Assembly: GCF_031181385.1 (NCBI RefSeq) | Contig: NZ_JAPSKV010000002.1 | Coordinates: 418,382-482,381 of the forward strand | Direction of reading: 5' to 3' | Length of the DNA: 64,000 nt | Source of the DNA: Fredinandcohnia onubensis | Lineage (GTDB): Bacteria > Bacillota > Bacilli > Bacillales > Bacillaceae_L | Part shown: positions 1 through 8,836 of the stretch, in pieces | How positions within the stretch are numbered: the first letter of the stretch is position 1 | Layout: each line of letters begins with the position of its first letter | Program-made: the position numbers and the translations under genes | The notes under the pieces: generated by a model | Seen by the model: only the letters and a program-made list of their open reading frames with translations | Told to the model about the DNA's origin: nothing | Databases searched by the model: none

Positions 1-356
1 ATGGAAACAATCATATCTTCTTGTACTAAAAAATTTAAAATTGGGTTTTTATCATCTTGATAAAGCGAATCTGCATATCCTTTTGTGACAATTAAACCTA
101 GCTTTGGTCCGGTTCTTTGAATAATCGAGTTTGTTCCAACCGTTGTTGAAAGTCTTATCGTTTTCGTATCTTTTAGGAAATCGCTTACATTTTCATGACC
201 AAATCTTTTAGCACCTTCCGTTATGCAATTATTAAAACAAACCGTTAAATCATGTGGCGTCGTTTCCACTTTCACTACTTCAAATCGATCTCCATAGGAA
301 AAGAAGCCATCCGTAAAAGTTCCACCTGTATCAATATCTACAGTGTATTGTGCCAT
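1..356 (-). CDS. Hydantoinase/oxoprolinase family protein (HyuA-type), N-terminal part, cut by window edge
   Basis: The open frame runs off the left edge, so only the first 118 codons are visible. The start is the ATG at 356, behind a GGGAGGG ribosome binding site. The N-terminus reads M-A-Q-Y-T-V-D-I-D-T-G-G-T-F-T-D-G, the phosphate-binding-type opening of HyuA/oxoprolinase ATPase subunits, and a later R-L-S-T-T-V-G-T-N-S block is also typical. Family members use ATP in opening 5-oxoproline or hydantoin rings or as subunits of acetone/acetophenone-type carboxylases. The preceding gene is an aryl-CoA-ligase-like enzyme only 23 bases away on the same strand, so a carboxylase-plus-CoA-ligase pathway is possible, but the substrate cannot be read from the sequence. 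Confidence 0.85.
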   Translation of the reverse strand, partial: MAQYTVDIDTGGTFTDGFFSYGDRFEVVKVETTPHDLTVCFNNCITEGAKRFGHENVSDFLKDTKTIRLSTTVGTNSIIQRTGPKLGLIVTKGYADSLYQDDKNPILNFLVQEDMIVS

Positions 357-379
357 GTAAAACCCTCCCTATATATAGA

Positions 380-1699
380 TTAATAGATTTCTTTTACATA
401 CTTTGTTTTCATTTCAAAACGAGGTAAAGTACCCTCAGGAACTAATTGAATGTCGGCACGAAACATGAGTTTGCCTCTTAATGTTTCTTCTAATTCCTTT
501 TTTAAATTTGGTAAATCCTCTTCAGTGTTCATTCCATGTTCCACTTTAATTTGTAATGGTGGTTCCACTGCAGGTCCCGGTTTTTCTAATAGGATTTGAA
601 TATCGCCAGTTGTTCTAGGATAAAAACTACTCACAACATCTTTTATTGCTGTTGGAAAGACGTTCACGCCACGAATAATTAACATATCATCGGTTCGACC
701 AATGCATCGAATTCGAAAACTAGTACTGCCACATGAACATTTTCCGGTTTTTACTGATATTAAATCTCTTGTACGGAATCTAAGTAGCGGAACACATTCT
801 CTATCAATTGCAGAATAGACTAATTCTCCTTCACTTCCATTCTCAAACGGTTTGACCTTACCAGTTTCTGGATCAATCAGTTCACAGATTACGTAGTCTG
901 GAGCAACAAAATGCATTCCGTCCCCTGCTGGACATTCTGAAAAAAGAACAGGGGCCATATCCGCATTTCCCATAGCTTCAAAAACCCGAGCACCCCAATC
1001 TTGCTCAATTCTTTGTTTCACTTCTGGTAAACCACCGCCAGGTTCACCACCGGTGCCAATTAGCTTAAATCCTAAATCACGGGGATTCATACCAATTGAA
1101 CGTATATAATCTGCAAGATAATTTGCATAGGATGGCGTACATAAAAGTACATCTGGTTTTAAGTGCAAGGATGTGGTTACTAGTCGTTCGGATGCCCCTG
1201 TTCCAATTGGAATAAAAGTAGCTCCTAATCTTTCAATTCCATCTTTTAAGGGAAGTCCACCAACGAAAAATGATAATCCCATAGCAAAGATAACTTTATG
1301 ATGTGGTCTTACACCCGCTGTATAATATACTCTAGATACAATATCTGTCCATATATCACTATCCTTTTTGGTGATCCCAACATATGTTGGCCTCCCAGTT
1401 GTACCAGATGAGGAGTGAATTCTTATAATTTTGTCAAAATCAATACATTGGTGTGTACCTAAATCAGTGGCGTTTTCTTGGCTTTTACGAATTTCGAGTT
1501 TCTCCGTAAAAGGTAGCTTTTGTAAATCTTCAATTGTCTCAATTTCCATAGGGTGGATTCCTGCTTCATCTAATTTAGAAGCATACATTGGGGAATTTTG
1601 ATACATATACTGAACTTGCTTACGTAATTTTTCTTCCTGTAATAGCTTAAGTTTCTCAGGCGATATTTGTTCTTCAACTGATTTTTGATATGAGAACAA
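380..1699 (-). CDS. Phenylacetate-CoA ligase-like adenylate-forming enzyme (PaaK family)
   Basis: A 439-residue member of the PaaK branch of adenylate-forming enzymes, which activate a carboxylic acid with ATP and load it on CoA. The ATP loop S-S-S-G-T-T-G-R-P is at residues 96-104. A cysteine cluster C-S-C-G near residue 330 and the R-T-D-D-M-L-I-I-R-G-V-N hinge-type motif near residue 345 are classic for PaaK, and the length is normal. The start is TTG at 1699 with an AAAGGAGG site. It lies directly upstream of the hydantoinase-type gene and downstream of a PucR-like regulator on the same strand. Together they suggest an inducible catabolic operon for an aromatic or keto acid. Phenylacetate itself is not certain because no paa epoxidase genes are in view. 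Confidence 0.85.
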   Translation of the reverse strand: MFSYQKSVEEQISPEKLKLLQEEKLRKQVQYMYQNSPMYASKLDEAGIHPMEIETIEDLQKLPFTEKLEIRKSQENATDLGTHQCIDFDKIIRIHSSSGTTGRPTYVGITKKDSDIWTDIVSRVYYTAGVRPHHKVIFAMGLSFFVGGLPLKDGIERLGATFIPIGTGASERLVTTSLHLKPDVLLCTPSYANYLADYIRSIGMNPRDLGFKLIGTGGEPGGGLPEVKQRIEQDWGARVFEAMGNADMAPVLFSECPAGDGMHFVAPDYVICELIDPETGKVKPFENGSEGELVYSAIDRECVPLLRFRTRDLISVKTGKCSCGSTSFRIRCIGRTDDMLIIRGVNVFPTAIKDVVSSFYPRTTGDIQILLEKPGPAVEPPLQIKVEHGMNTEEDLPNLKKELEETLRGKLMFRADIQLVPEGTLPRFEMKTKYVKEIY

Positions 1700-1860
1700 G
1701 ATATTCCTCCTTTCTCATTCGAATATTTAATAAATTTCGAATATTATGTGTTCATTTTACAGGATAGAAAAGACTATAACCACGTTGTTTACCCACAAAA
1801 ATAACCGGAATTTTTTACACATCTTTGTCTTCTAGAAACAAAAGATAGATGATATGTAAG

Positions 1861-1898
1861 AAAAAGAAAAAAATGACCATTATGTAAATAGTCATTTT
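1861..1898 (-). terminator. Rho-independent terminator after the PucR-type regulator
   Basis: Stem arms AAATGAC (1871-1877) and GTCATTT (1891-1897), followed on the minus strand by a T-rich run. It lies just past the stop codon at 1900. Confidence 0.7.
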
Positions 1899-1899
1899 C

Positions 1900-3696
1900 C
1901 TATACTTTGCTATACATCAAATGCTCTAGCCTTAATGCAAGTGATAGACTAAGTCTTACTTCAGAATCTGCTAGATCAAACCCGGTCATATCTGTTATTT
2001 TTTCAATTCGGTACTTAAGTGTGTTTTGATGAACAAATAATTCTTCAGCGGCTCTCTTGATTTGACCATTATGCTTTAAATAGACCTCTAATGTTTCTTT
2101 TATTTCTTTTGAATTTTTCAATTCATTTAGCTTCTTTAGGTACAGATTTGTATATGCGCTTACGTTTCTTTCGTCAAACATAACCATACTCGAAAGCAAT
2201 GTCCAACTCCCACACGCTGGAAAATATCCGACATTCCCGAGATGCCTAATTCTAGGAAGAGCACTTAAGATTTGACTTGCCTGTTGATAGGAATGTTCGG
2301 TCAACTCAATTGAATCTACAGATTCACCTACCCCTATGAAAACCTCTAATTTTCTAGTCTTCGCATGTAAATCGAGATTCTTTTGTAGAACGTCTTGTAA
2401 CTTGTAGCTTACATCTAGTATTTCATGTTCTGAATCATGTGAAACTAGAGCAACGATAGCCCCATCTTTGTAGATCTTACACGGATTCCCTACCAACTGT
2501 TCTATTTTTAATTCGATTCTTTCTGATATTATTTTAGAGCTTAAGTTAAACCATTCGCCATTCTTATAGGCACCAATACGTAAAATCGAAATCTTTGGTT
2601 TTAAGTTAATTTCCAATGTCTTCAATATGCTATAAGCTTCCTCTACTTTTTCCTTATTACTAAATAGTAAACAATCAAAAAGCTGATGTATAAGGTACCT
2701 TTCAATTTCAATACGTTTATTTTTTGGTGTTCTTATATGAGACATCTCAAGAGCCGCATTTATCGTTAATCCTAATTGTTCTGACAAATCCATAAGCAAA
2801 TGTAAATCATCTTGGGTAAAGTATCCATCATTTTTGTTGATAGCGTGAAGAATACCAATTCTTTTATTATCGACCACTAAGGGAACAGTAATGATTGATG
2901 TCGCTTTAAATAGTTTTACATAATTTTGGTTAAAACGCTTGTCTGATAGTGCATCGGATGTGATAGCTGGAACCCCAGTTAAAAATACATCTCGTGCATT
3001 GCTTTTTTCTGTTAGTGATACACGATACTGTTCAATTATCGAATCTTGCCATGATCCAAATGCTGGTTTTTGCAATCTCAGTTCCTTATGTTCAGGATCA
3101 AATAACATGATTCCTGCCATTTCCGAATTTAACAATTCTCCAACCTTTTGAACAATTTCGGCCAAAATTTCTTGAAATGAATATTGGTTAACAAGTTTTT
3201 GTAATTGAGTCATGAAGTTAAGACTTTTTGATTTTCTTTGCATAATCAAAAATAAGCGAGAGTTTTCAAGAATAATGGGAACTGATTGCATAAAGAAATT
3301 GACCATATTAATCTGTTTCTCTGAAAGTTCCTCTTCTTGGTGCGGAATAACGACTAAGACTCCTGAAAAAGTCTTTTGTCTTGTAATGGGGAAAAAGTAG
3401 GTAGATTGATCTTTTATATTTCTTAGAGTTTGAAGCTCAATTTGCTGAAATTTTTGTTGTGTCCGATCGGTTAATTCTTTTTTCTCCAATTTATCCAGAT
3501 TCTGACTTGATTGAGGGATTAATTGTTTTAGACTTTGGTCAAAAACAAAAAAGATCCCCTTTCCACCACCGACTAGTTTAATACTTTCTAATACAATGGC
3601 TTCAGTTAATAAATTCCATTCTTGTATACTGTGAAGATTTTCAATTCCCTTTTGAAGTAATTCAATCTGGTTTTCATTTAAGGTACTATTTTTCAT
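1900..3696 (-). CDS. GAF-domain PucR/CdaR-family transcriptional regulator
   Basis: 598 residues. The first 150 residues look like a degenerate GAF domain. A clearer GAF domain spans about 170-315 (N-S-E-M-A-G-I-M-L-F-D onwards), a linker follows, and the last 60 residues are the PucR-type helix-turn-helix (H-N-G-Q-I-K-R-A-A-E-E-L-F-V-H-Q-N-T-L-K). Regulators of this build sense a small molecule through GAF and activate neighbouring catabolic genes. The adjacent CoA ligase and hydantoinase-type genes, about 200 bases further down on the same strand, are the obvious targets. The terminator between them argues that they are separate transcripts. The ligand is unknown. Confidence 0.85.
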   Translation of the reverse strand: MKNSTLNENQIELLQKGIENLHSIQEWNLLTEAIVLESIKLVGGGKGIFFVFDQSLKQLIPQSSQNLDKLEKKELTDRTQQKFQQIELQTLRNIKDQSTYFFPITRQKTFSGVLVVIPHQEEELSEKQINMVNFFMQSVPIILENSRLFLIMQRKSKSLNFMTQLQKLVNQYSFQEILAEIVQKVGELLNSEMAGIMLFDPEHKELRLQKPAFGSWQDSIIEQYRVSLTEKSNARDVFLTGVPAITSDALSDKRFNQNYVKLFKATSIITVPLVVDNKRIGILHAINKNDGYFTQDDLHLLMDLSEQLGLTINAALEMSHIRTPKNKRIEIERYLIHQLFDCLLFSNKEKVEEAYSILKTLEINLKPKISILRIGAYKNGEWFNLSSKIISERIELKIEQLVGNPCKIYKDGAIVALVSHDSEHEILDVSYKLQDVLQKNLDLHAKTRKLEVFIGVGESVDSIELTEHSYQQASQILSALPRIRHLGNVGYFPACGSWTLLSSMVMFDERNVSAYTNLYLKKLNELKNSKEIKETLEVYLKHNGQIKRAAEELFVHQNTLKYRIEKITDMTGFDLADSEVRLSLSLALRLEHLMYSKV

Positions 3697-3815
3697 TGAA
3701 ATAAAAAACCACCTCCCGGCATTTATTTATAGCCTAGACAAATATGTACGAGGTGTCTCGATAAGATTCTGATAATTATAAATTTATATCCTTTAGAAAA
3801 GAATGTCAATGTCTA

Positions 3816-3894
3816 AGTTGACAGGTCCCTTCCAGAATGGGACACAGGTCCCGTGTCCCAGGAAAAATATGGTGGGACGAGGACCCTCTGTCCC
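3816..3894. repeat. Two GGGAC...GTCCC palindromic repeats (REP-like)
   Basis: Imperfect palindromes at 3838-3860 (TGGGACACAGG...TGTCCCA) and 3874-3894 (GGGAC...GTCCC), preceded by a half copy at 3818. The second unit ends at the stop codon of the C45-type gene. The same motif family recurs at 6136, 7113, 11669, 12851, 19051 and 36074. Confidence 0.8.
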
Positions 3895-4950
3895 TCATTT
3901 GAACCAATCTGCTTTTTCCATGTTTACGAATGGGATATCTGTGTCAACTTCCCCTTCAATTTTTGCAAGCGAAAAATCAGCGCCATTTAACCATTCTGCA
4001 AAGTTAAATATAGTGGGTTCTTGGTCACCGCCAAGAGCGCACCATGCTTCAAGTTTATTTGGAAAATAAGCTGAGGTATGTATGGTTCCGGCCCAACTTC
4101 CATAGAGTTTAGAGAAGACACCCTTATCCGTATCATTTAAGAGTCGAAACGCGACCAGCCCATTTAAATGATTTTTTTCTTCTATAGCCTGCAGCCTTTT
4201 GTTGGAATCATCTAGGACTCGGCGATTTTCTTCTGTTAGGATTTTAAAATGATTAGTACAGGTATATCCCTGTCTTACCACTACTCTTCTCGGTGAAGTT
4301 TCCACAATAAATGGCAACTGACAGGTGGAATCGAATAAGACATAACTAAATGATCCGCGGTGTGGTATTTCTTTTAGCAATTGGACGGCACTTTCTACAT
4401 TTGAGCAAAGTTCAAGAATAAGTCTTCCAATCATATAACAAACGAATCCGTTTCCCGGACTTCTTCGATTGATAAAGGTATATCCCATCGTTAACCCCTT
4501 TTCGTTGATGCCATCAGATCTCCCTGTAATTTTTTGTGTTAAACCAAGAGTTGCATACCCGCAATCTGTTGGTTGAAAAGCAACCAAACGGCCATCATAG
4601 GTCTTCGGATGGTAATCATAATTTCGAATCATATAATTTTCCCCAACTAATATGGAACAGCCTGAAGGTCGGATATTGACCCTGTATCCTCCAAATTCAA
4701 TTAAGACTTTATCCAGTGACCATTTCAAAGCATCCTGCAGCCCTAAGAACTCCTCCCAAATAAAAGGCGCCAAACTCTCAAATACCTGTTTCGTCTCATC
4801 AATGTCAATTTTAAATTGTGGTTTTCTCAACTTCCATTGTTGCTCCCTATTTTTCACCAAAAATGAATCCCTCAGAAGCTCCCCCTGCATAAAACCAAAA
4901 TCATAATGACTCCCCCGAAACTGAATCACATCCGCAAAAATTCCCTTCAT
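3895..4950 (-). CDS. C45-family peptidase / acyl-CoA:6-APA acyltransferase-like Ntn hydrolase
   Basis: 351 residues, ATG at 4950 behind AGGAGG. The central P-S-G-C-S-I-L-V-G-E-N-Y motif puts a cysteine at residue 98, where Ntn hydrolases of the C45/linear-amide hydrolase group self-cleave to expose the nucleophile. R-N-Y-D-Y-H-P and G-I-N-E-K-G-L-T-M-G also match the family. Members hydrolyse or transfer acyl groups on amides, from penicillin acyltransferase to acyl-homoserine-lactone or bile-salt hydrolase relatives. There is no signal peptide, so it is likely cytosolic. It is a single gene whose 3' end runs into palindromic repeats. The substrate cannot be predicted. Confidence 0.8.
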   Translation of the reverse strand: MKGIFADVIQFRGSHYDFGFMQGELLRDSFLVKNREQQWKLRKPQFKIDIDETKQVFESLAPFIWEEFLGLQDALKWSLDKVLIEFGGYRVNIRPSGCSILVGENYMIRNYDYHPKTYDGRLVAFQPTDCGYATLGLTQKITGRSDGINEKGLTMGYTFINRRSPGNGFVCYMIGRLILELCSNVESAVQLLKEIPHRGSFSYVLFDSTCQLPFIVETSPRRVVVRQGYTCTNHFKILTEENRRVLDDSNKRLQAIEEKNHLNGLVAFRLLNDTDKGVFSKLYGSWAGTIHTSAYFPNKLEAWCALGGDQEPTIFNFAEWLNGADFSLAKIEGEVDTDIPFVNMEKADWFK

Positions 4951-5064
4951 ACTAATTCCTCCTCATTAGACACGCTCGTTGTCTGTATAAAATCCGGCAA
5001 GGCAAGATATGTATCCCATTTTCCCATTAATCTGCTAAATAAAAAAGACTTCATTACAGAAACG

Positions 5065-5099
5065 TAAAAAAGATCAAACCCTTGGGTTTGACCTTTTTT
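5065..5099 (-). terminator. Terminator after the YuzA-like gene (bidirectional)
   Basis: Stem formed by AGATCAAACCC and GGGTTTGACCT (5071-5093), with A/T runs on both sides. It sits 28 bases past the stop of the minus-strand gene. Confidence 0.75.
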
Positions 5100-5126
5100 A
5101 TCGAGAGTTTATTTCAATTTGATTGC

Positions 5127-5351
5127 TTAGGTTCTACTAGTCTCAGGGACCGTTTCTCTGTCAGGTTTAAAAAGGAGCATAAGACTGTATAAACCACTTA
5201 ACCCCACTAAACTGTAGATAAGCCTAGACAAAATGGAATCCTGCCCTCCAAAGATTGCAGCTACCAAATCAAATTGGAAGAAACCAATAAGTCCCCAATT
5301 TATTGCACCAATAATTACTAAAGCTAGAGCTAAACGTTGTAATCCATTCAT
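5127..5351 (-). CDS. yuzA: DUF378 small membrane protein (YuzA-like)
   Basis: 74 residues with two hydrophobic helices (about 5-30 and 42-62) and the N-W-G-L-I-G-F-F-Q-F-D-L-V motif of DUF378 proteins such as B. subtilis YuzA. The ribosome binding site is GGGGCG before the ATG at 5351. It stands alone, with its own terminator downstream. The function of the family is not known. Confidence 0.85.
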   Translation of the reverse strand: MNGLQRLALALVIIGAINWGLIGFFQFDLVAAIFGGQDSILSRLIYSLVGLSGLYSLMLLFKPDRETVPETSRT

Positions 5352-5429
5352 CTTTATCGCCCCTTAATTTTAGTAATATTAGGTTTTGCAATAAAAAATA
5401 AAAATATACACCCCACGTTTAATATAATT

Positions 5430-6011
5430 TTACTCCGTGTATATTTTTTCTTTCCTCAAATTAATTCCGTATTTTAGATAAGGTACGGCTGATTCGATCA
5501 TTTCCTCTGGGCTGACACTATCCGGATTTCTTCTCCATTCTACGGAAGCCCCGTACATTCCCCAACTTAACATGACCGATGTGATTTTTAAGGTATTTTC
5601 GTTAACTGTCGGATGCTGTTTCTTTAACATTTTATAAAAAATGACTTCAAGCTGGTCCCGGATAATACGGGCAATCGTTTCCTCATAACCACGGTGGCAA
5701 CGATTTGATAATGACAGCTGAAAATTAGTGATTGCTTTAAAGATGCCGATAAATGTTTCTTCATTTAATTCACTTTGTTGATAAGACTCGCTATTTAAAT
5801 TTATGAGCAAGACTTCAGATAAGACCTTTTCCAACAGGTCATAAATATCCTCAAAATGATAATAAAAAGTTGCCCGATTAATCATGGCTTCCGTAGTGAT
5901 ATCTTTTATCGTAATGTCTTTAAATTCCTTTTTTCCTGAAAGCTCAATGAAAGAATCCATAATTAACTTTCGCGTGCGTAAGACTCGCGGGTCTGTTTTT
6001 TCTTGTGTCAT
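5430..6011 (-). CDS. TetR/AcrR-family transcriptional regulator
   Basis: 193 residues from the ATG at 6011, which has a GGGGGAGAAGGA site. A longer reading to 6101 would place that site inside the protein, so the shorter start is preferred. The N-terminal helix-turn-helix is clear (I-T-T-E-A-M-I-N-R-A-T-F-Y-Y-H-F near residue 40-55). The C-terminal ligand domain resembles the TetR_C group found with DhaS-type regulators. It is divergent from the DsbA-fold gene at 6189. The shared promoter region contains a 16-base near-perfect palindrome that could be its operator, so self-regulation and control of the thiol protein are likely but inferred. Confidence 0.9.
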   Translation of the reverse strand: MTQEKTDPRVLRTRKLIMDSFIELSGKKEFKDITIKDITTEAMINRATFYYHFEDIYDLLEKVLSEVLLINLNSESYQQSELNEETFIGIFKAITNFQLSLSNRCHRGYEETIARIIRDQLEVIFYKMLKKQHPTVNENTLKITSVMLSWGMYGASVEWRRNPDSVSPEEMIESAVPYLKYGINLRKEKIYTE

Positions 6012-6051
6012 TCCTTCTCCCCCTCCCACTTTTCCAACAATTTTTTCGATG

Positions 6052-6067
6052 TGTTGGATATCCGACA
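6052..6067. promoter_or_regulatory. Candidate operator palindrome for the TetR-family regulator
   Basis: TGTTGGATATCCGACA is palindromic except for one base pair. It sits 41 bases upstream of the regulator start and 122 bases before the divergent gene, a usual location for a TetR operator. Confidence 0.45.
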
Positions 6068-6135
6068 AATCGAGGCATCTATTGGTATATATATTTTCCA
6101 TTATCCACTAAACTGAAAGTACAAAGCAACCAAAA

Positions 6136-6158
6136 TGGGACGGAGGTTCTTTGTCCCA
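6136..6158. repeat. GGGAC...GTCCC palindromic repeat
   Basis: TGGGACGGAGG and TTTGTCCCA form an imperfect 23-base palindrome between the TetR gene and the DsbA-fold gene. A start codon upstream of this repeat would translate it, which argues for the internal start of the next gene. Confidence 0.75.
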
Positions 6159-6188
6159 GACCAAAAACTAAAAAGTGAGGGATTTCTT

Positions 6189-7112
6189 ATGACAAACAAT
6201 CATAATTTAATATGTGATTTGGAAACTGGCGTTTGTGGTGTAGCAGGAGAGGATGACATGGAAATAATTGATTTTAACCAACCTAAGAAAACGATTGATT
6301 TGTATTATGTGACAGATCCAATCTGCTCACATTGCTGGGCGCTTGAACCTACTTTCCGTCGTTTCAAAGAGCAGTATGGACAGTATTTTAATTTCCACAC
6401 CGTCTTAGGTGGATTACTTGAAAAATGGCATGGAGGGCCAGTTGATCCTGCAAACGGAATTCATGGTCCTGCAGATGTAGCTGGCCATTGGAGAGAAGTT
6501 GGGGAATATTCACGTATGCCGATTGATGGATCATTGATGATTGATAATCCCGTTCAATCTTCCTTCCCACCATCTCGTGTGTATAAAGTCATTCAAAAAA
6601 ATCATGGTGATGACAAAGCAAATGAATACTTACGCCATGCTAGAGAAGAACTATTTGCCTTCAATAACAACATCGCTGAAAAATCCGTGATGATTGATAA
6701 TGTGAATCATTTAGGGTTAGACGGAGAAGCAATCGTAAATGAAGCCGAATCGGAAGTTGGCCAACAATTATTAAACGAAGACTTTGCTCTCGCAGCAAAA
6801 CTTGGTGCCAGAGGCTTTCCAACAATTATTATGGTGAATGAAGAAAACAAAGGCGTTAAAATTGTAGGTAGCCGTCCATTGGATTATTACGTTTCCGGAC
6901 TATCGAAAATTACAGGCGAGGATGCACCGCAAGCAAAGCAGCAACCTGCGCTGTCTGACTTGCTTGAAAAAGAAATTCTATTTGCAAAAGAAATTGAAGT
7001 TATGTACGATTTGGAACCTTCTGCACTTCAAGCATTCGTTGAGAACCAATTAAAGCCAGACACGTATGAAGAAAAAGAACTCCTTGGTGAAAAATACTTT
7101 GTGAAAAAATAA
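6189..7112 (+). CDS. DsbA-fold thiol protein, FrnE/SpxH(YjbH)-like
   Basis: 307 residues from the ATG at 6189 (GTGAGG site at 6174-6179); an in-frame start at 6135 would run through the palindromic repeat. The thioredoxin-fold motif D-P-I-C-S-H-C-W-A-L-E-P has its C-x-x-C at residues 46-49, and the cis-proline region G-A-R-G-F-P-T-I-I-M is present near 220. FrnE and the ClpXP adaptor SpxH share this layout with a helical insert. A C-terminal tail of about 70 residues extends past the fold. There is no signal peptide, so it acts in the cytosol. Whether it is an adaptor or a disulfide isomerase cannot be told. It is probably controlled by the divergent TetR protein. Confidence 0.8.
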   Translation: MTNNHNLICDLETGVCGVAGEDDMEIIDFNQPKKTIDLYYVTDPICSHCWALEPTFRRFKEQYGQYFNFHTVLGGLLEKWHGGPVDPANGIHGPADVAGHWREVGEYSRMPIDGSLMIDNPVQSSFPPSRVYKVIQKNHGDDKANEYLRHAREELFAFNNNIAEKSVMIDNVNHLGLDGEAIVNEAESEVGQQLLNEDFALAAKLGARGFPTIIMVNEENKGVKIVGSRPLDYYVSGLSKITGEDAPQAKQQPALSDLLEKEILFAKEIEVMYDLEPSALQAFVENQLKPDTYEEKELLGEKYFVKK

Positions 7113-7173
7113 TGGGACATGGGGACAGTGTCCGAGTAAAAATTTTGGGACAGGGACCTGTCCCCTCGTCCCA
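7113..7173. repeat. Two GGGAC...GTCCC palindromic repeats filling a convergent intergenic gap
   Basis: The whole gap between two convergent stop codons consists of these repeats (GGGACATGG...GTGTCC and GGGACAGGGACCTGTCCC). They may serve as the transcription barrier between the two genes. Confidence 0.8.
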
Positions 7174-7911
7174 CTAATATGCCCTTTTCCCACTGATTGT
7201 TCCCTCCACCGACACTGGTGCATTCATGTCGACATAGAATAGTACAGCTGTTGTATCCGCTACTGCAGTTATCGGAGGTATAGGCTCTTCTAAATCCGTA
7301 ACAGCTTCCATTTTTTCAATCTGAAAGTCCCCAACAGTAAGCTCACCATCAACGACATATAAAAAGGGTAATAAGCCTTGATAAACAGGTATTTCTAATT
7401 GATCCCCTTGTCTCAGATGTGCATCAAAAATATAAACATTTTGTCTAACCTTCAGTGGCGCCTTACTTTCTTCAGGTCCAACCATGAGATTCCAATCACG
7501 GTTTCGGATGGGCTTTTCATGAAATTGAATCGTTGGTTCAAGATCGGATTCACAAGGTCGAACAAAAATTTGGAGCATCTCGACTTGATCATTTTTCACT
7601 TTTTCCTCATGCCAAAAGCTCCGACCCGCGTTCATCATCATTAAGTGACCAGTCGTTATCGGCACCTCTAAACCAGTTGAATCCTTATGATGCATTATAC
7701 CACGCCATACATAACTCAAAATCTCATCGTTCACATGCTCATGCATTTTTATCGTTAATCCTTTTTTCATCACAGCATGATCGATAATACTTAACGAGCC
7801 GAACGCAAAATCTTTATTCTCCTCTAAAATATCGCCAGGTTGAATTCTTGTTATTGTAAATGGACCCTTGTATGGTTGCCAATGCTTTTCAGCAGAAAGT
7901 TTTTGTAACAT
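7174..7911 (-). CDS. Pirin family protein (bicupin, quercetinase-like)
   Basis: 245 residues with the pirin N-terminal cupin. M-H-E-H-V-N-D-E-I-L-S-Y-V (about 57-69) supplies metal-binding histidines, followed by the second cupin half (about 160-240). Bacterial pirins such as E. coli YhhW bind a metal and can show quercetin 2,3-dioxygenase activity; their physiological role is mostly unknown. ATG at 7911 with a GGTGA site. It is transcribed towards, and ends inside, a palindromic repeat block. Confidence 0.88.
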   Translation of the reverse strand: MLQKLSAEKHWQPYKGPFTITRIQPGDILEENKDFAFGSLSIIDHAVMKKGLTIKMHEHVNDEILSYVWRGIMHHKDSTGLEVPITTGHLMMMNAGRSFWHEEKVKNDQVEMLQIFVRPCESDLEPTIQFHEKPIRNRDWNLMVGPEESKAPLKVRQNVYIFDAHLRQGDQLEIPVYQGLLPFLYVVDGELTVGDFQIEKMEAVTDLEEPIPPITAVADTTAVLFYVDMNAPVSVEGTISGKRAY

Positions 7912-8094
7912 TGAAAGGTCACCTTTTGTCCTTTTTGTATATTATAACAAACCCCACTAATCGTTTCTTGTTCAAGACTTTTACCTTGCATATAATGGAA
8001 ACTAAGTAACCCTTAAAATTATTTTTTATCCCCGTATCTTTTCATACCCTTTTATTCGTTTATAAAGTAGAGACGCGCTGAAGGAGTGATTGTT

Positions 8095-8805
8095 TTGCAT
8101 AGTAAGCTTTGGAATGGTTCAGAGGACTTTAGAGAACAGAAGGAATTTTTTACTGAGGAACAACTTCATGATCTCTATCCGATGCTCCGACGATATTGCC
8201 AGTTTATATCCCAAAACAGCTGGGATGGAGAAGACCTCGTGCAGGAATCCTTGATTAAGGCTTGGAAGCATTATAGGCACCAGCCTACAATCTCTAGAGC
8301 TCTAATGAATAAAATTGCTCGAAATGTATGGATAGACACGGTGCGAAAAAGAGGCAAAGAGTCTCTTGAAGCTATTACTGATGATGGATATGATGAATCC
8401 CTGCAAATTGAAAAACGATTTGAGGCTGTACAACAGCTTATGAATAAGCTTACACCGAAGCAAGCTGTCATTTTCGTTTTAAAAGAAGGGTTTCAGTTTC
8501 AACTATCTGAAATAGCTGAACTATTAAATACAAAAGAGACTGCTGTGAAAGCCGCCATTTACCGTGCAAAACAGAAATTGGAAAAGAGAGAAGAAATTCC
8601 ACTTATCCAGCAATATTGGACAGAGGAAGATCGTGAACAGATTCAAAAAGTACTGCTTGAATCTTTAAACACCCAAGATCCATCCATATTAATCAGGACG
8701 GTACCCTCTATCCATTCTTTATCGAAAAACACAAATCCAACTTGTTCTATGCAAAAATCACGCATCTACAAATTTCCTTCAAGCATTGTCTCTATGGCTG
8801 CATAA
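8095..8805 (+). CDS. RNA polymerase sigma-70 family (ECF-like) sigma factor
   Basis: 236 residues from the TTG at 8095, placed 8 bases after AAGGAG; a GTG at 8086 overlaps that site and is less likely. Region 2 ([15 protein letters not shown], then helix 2.4 to about residue 85) and region 4 ([13 protein letters not shown], with [14 protein letters not shown] helix-turn-helix near 150-170) are clear. There is no anti-sigma gene beside it. A 55-residue tail follows region 4. The stop lies 32 bases before the clpP start, so the two are almost certainly cotranscribed. Confidence 0.85.
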   Translation: MHSKLWNGSEDFREQKEFFTEEQLHDLYPMLRRYCQFISQNSWDGEDLVQESLIKAWKHYRHQPTISRALMNKIARNVWIDTVRKRGKESLEAITDDGYDESLQIEKRFEAVQQLMNKLTPKQAVIFVLKEGFQFQLSEIAELLNTKETAVKAAIYRAKQKLEKREEIPLIQQYWTEEDREQIQKVLLESLNTQDPSILIRTVPSIHSLSKNTNPTCSMQKSRIYKFPSSIVSMAA

Positions 8806-8836
8806 TAAGATGCAAGCGAATAGGGAGGAAAATAAT

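Noticed and set aside
6135..6188. N-terminal extension of the DsbA-fold protein
   Set aside because: It translates a palindromic repeat and lacks a ribosome binding site.
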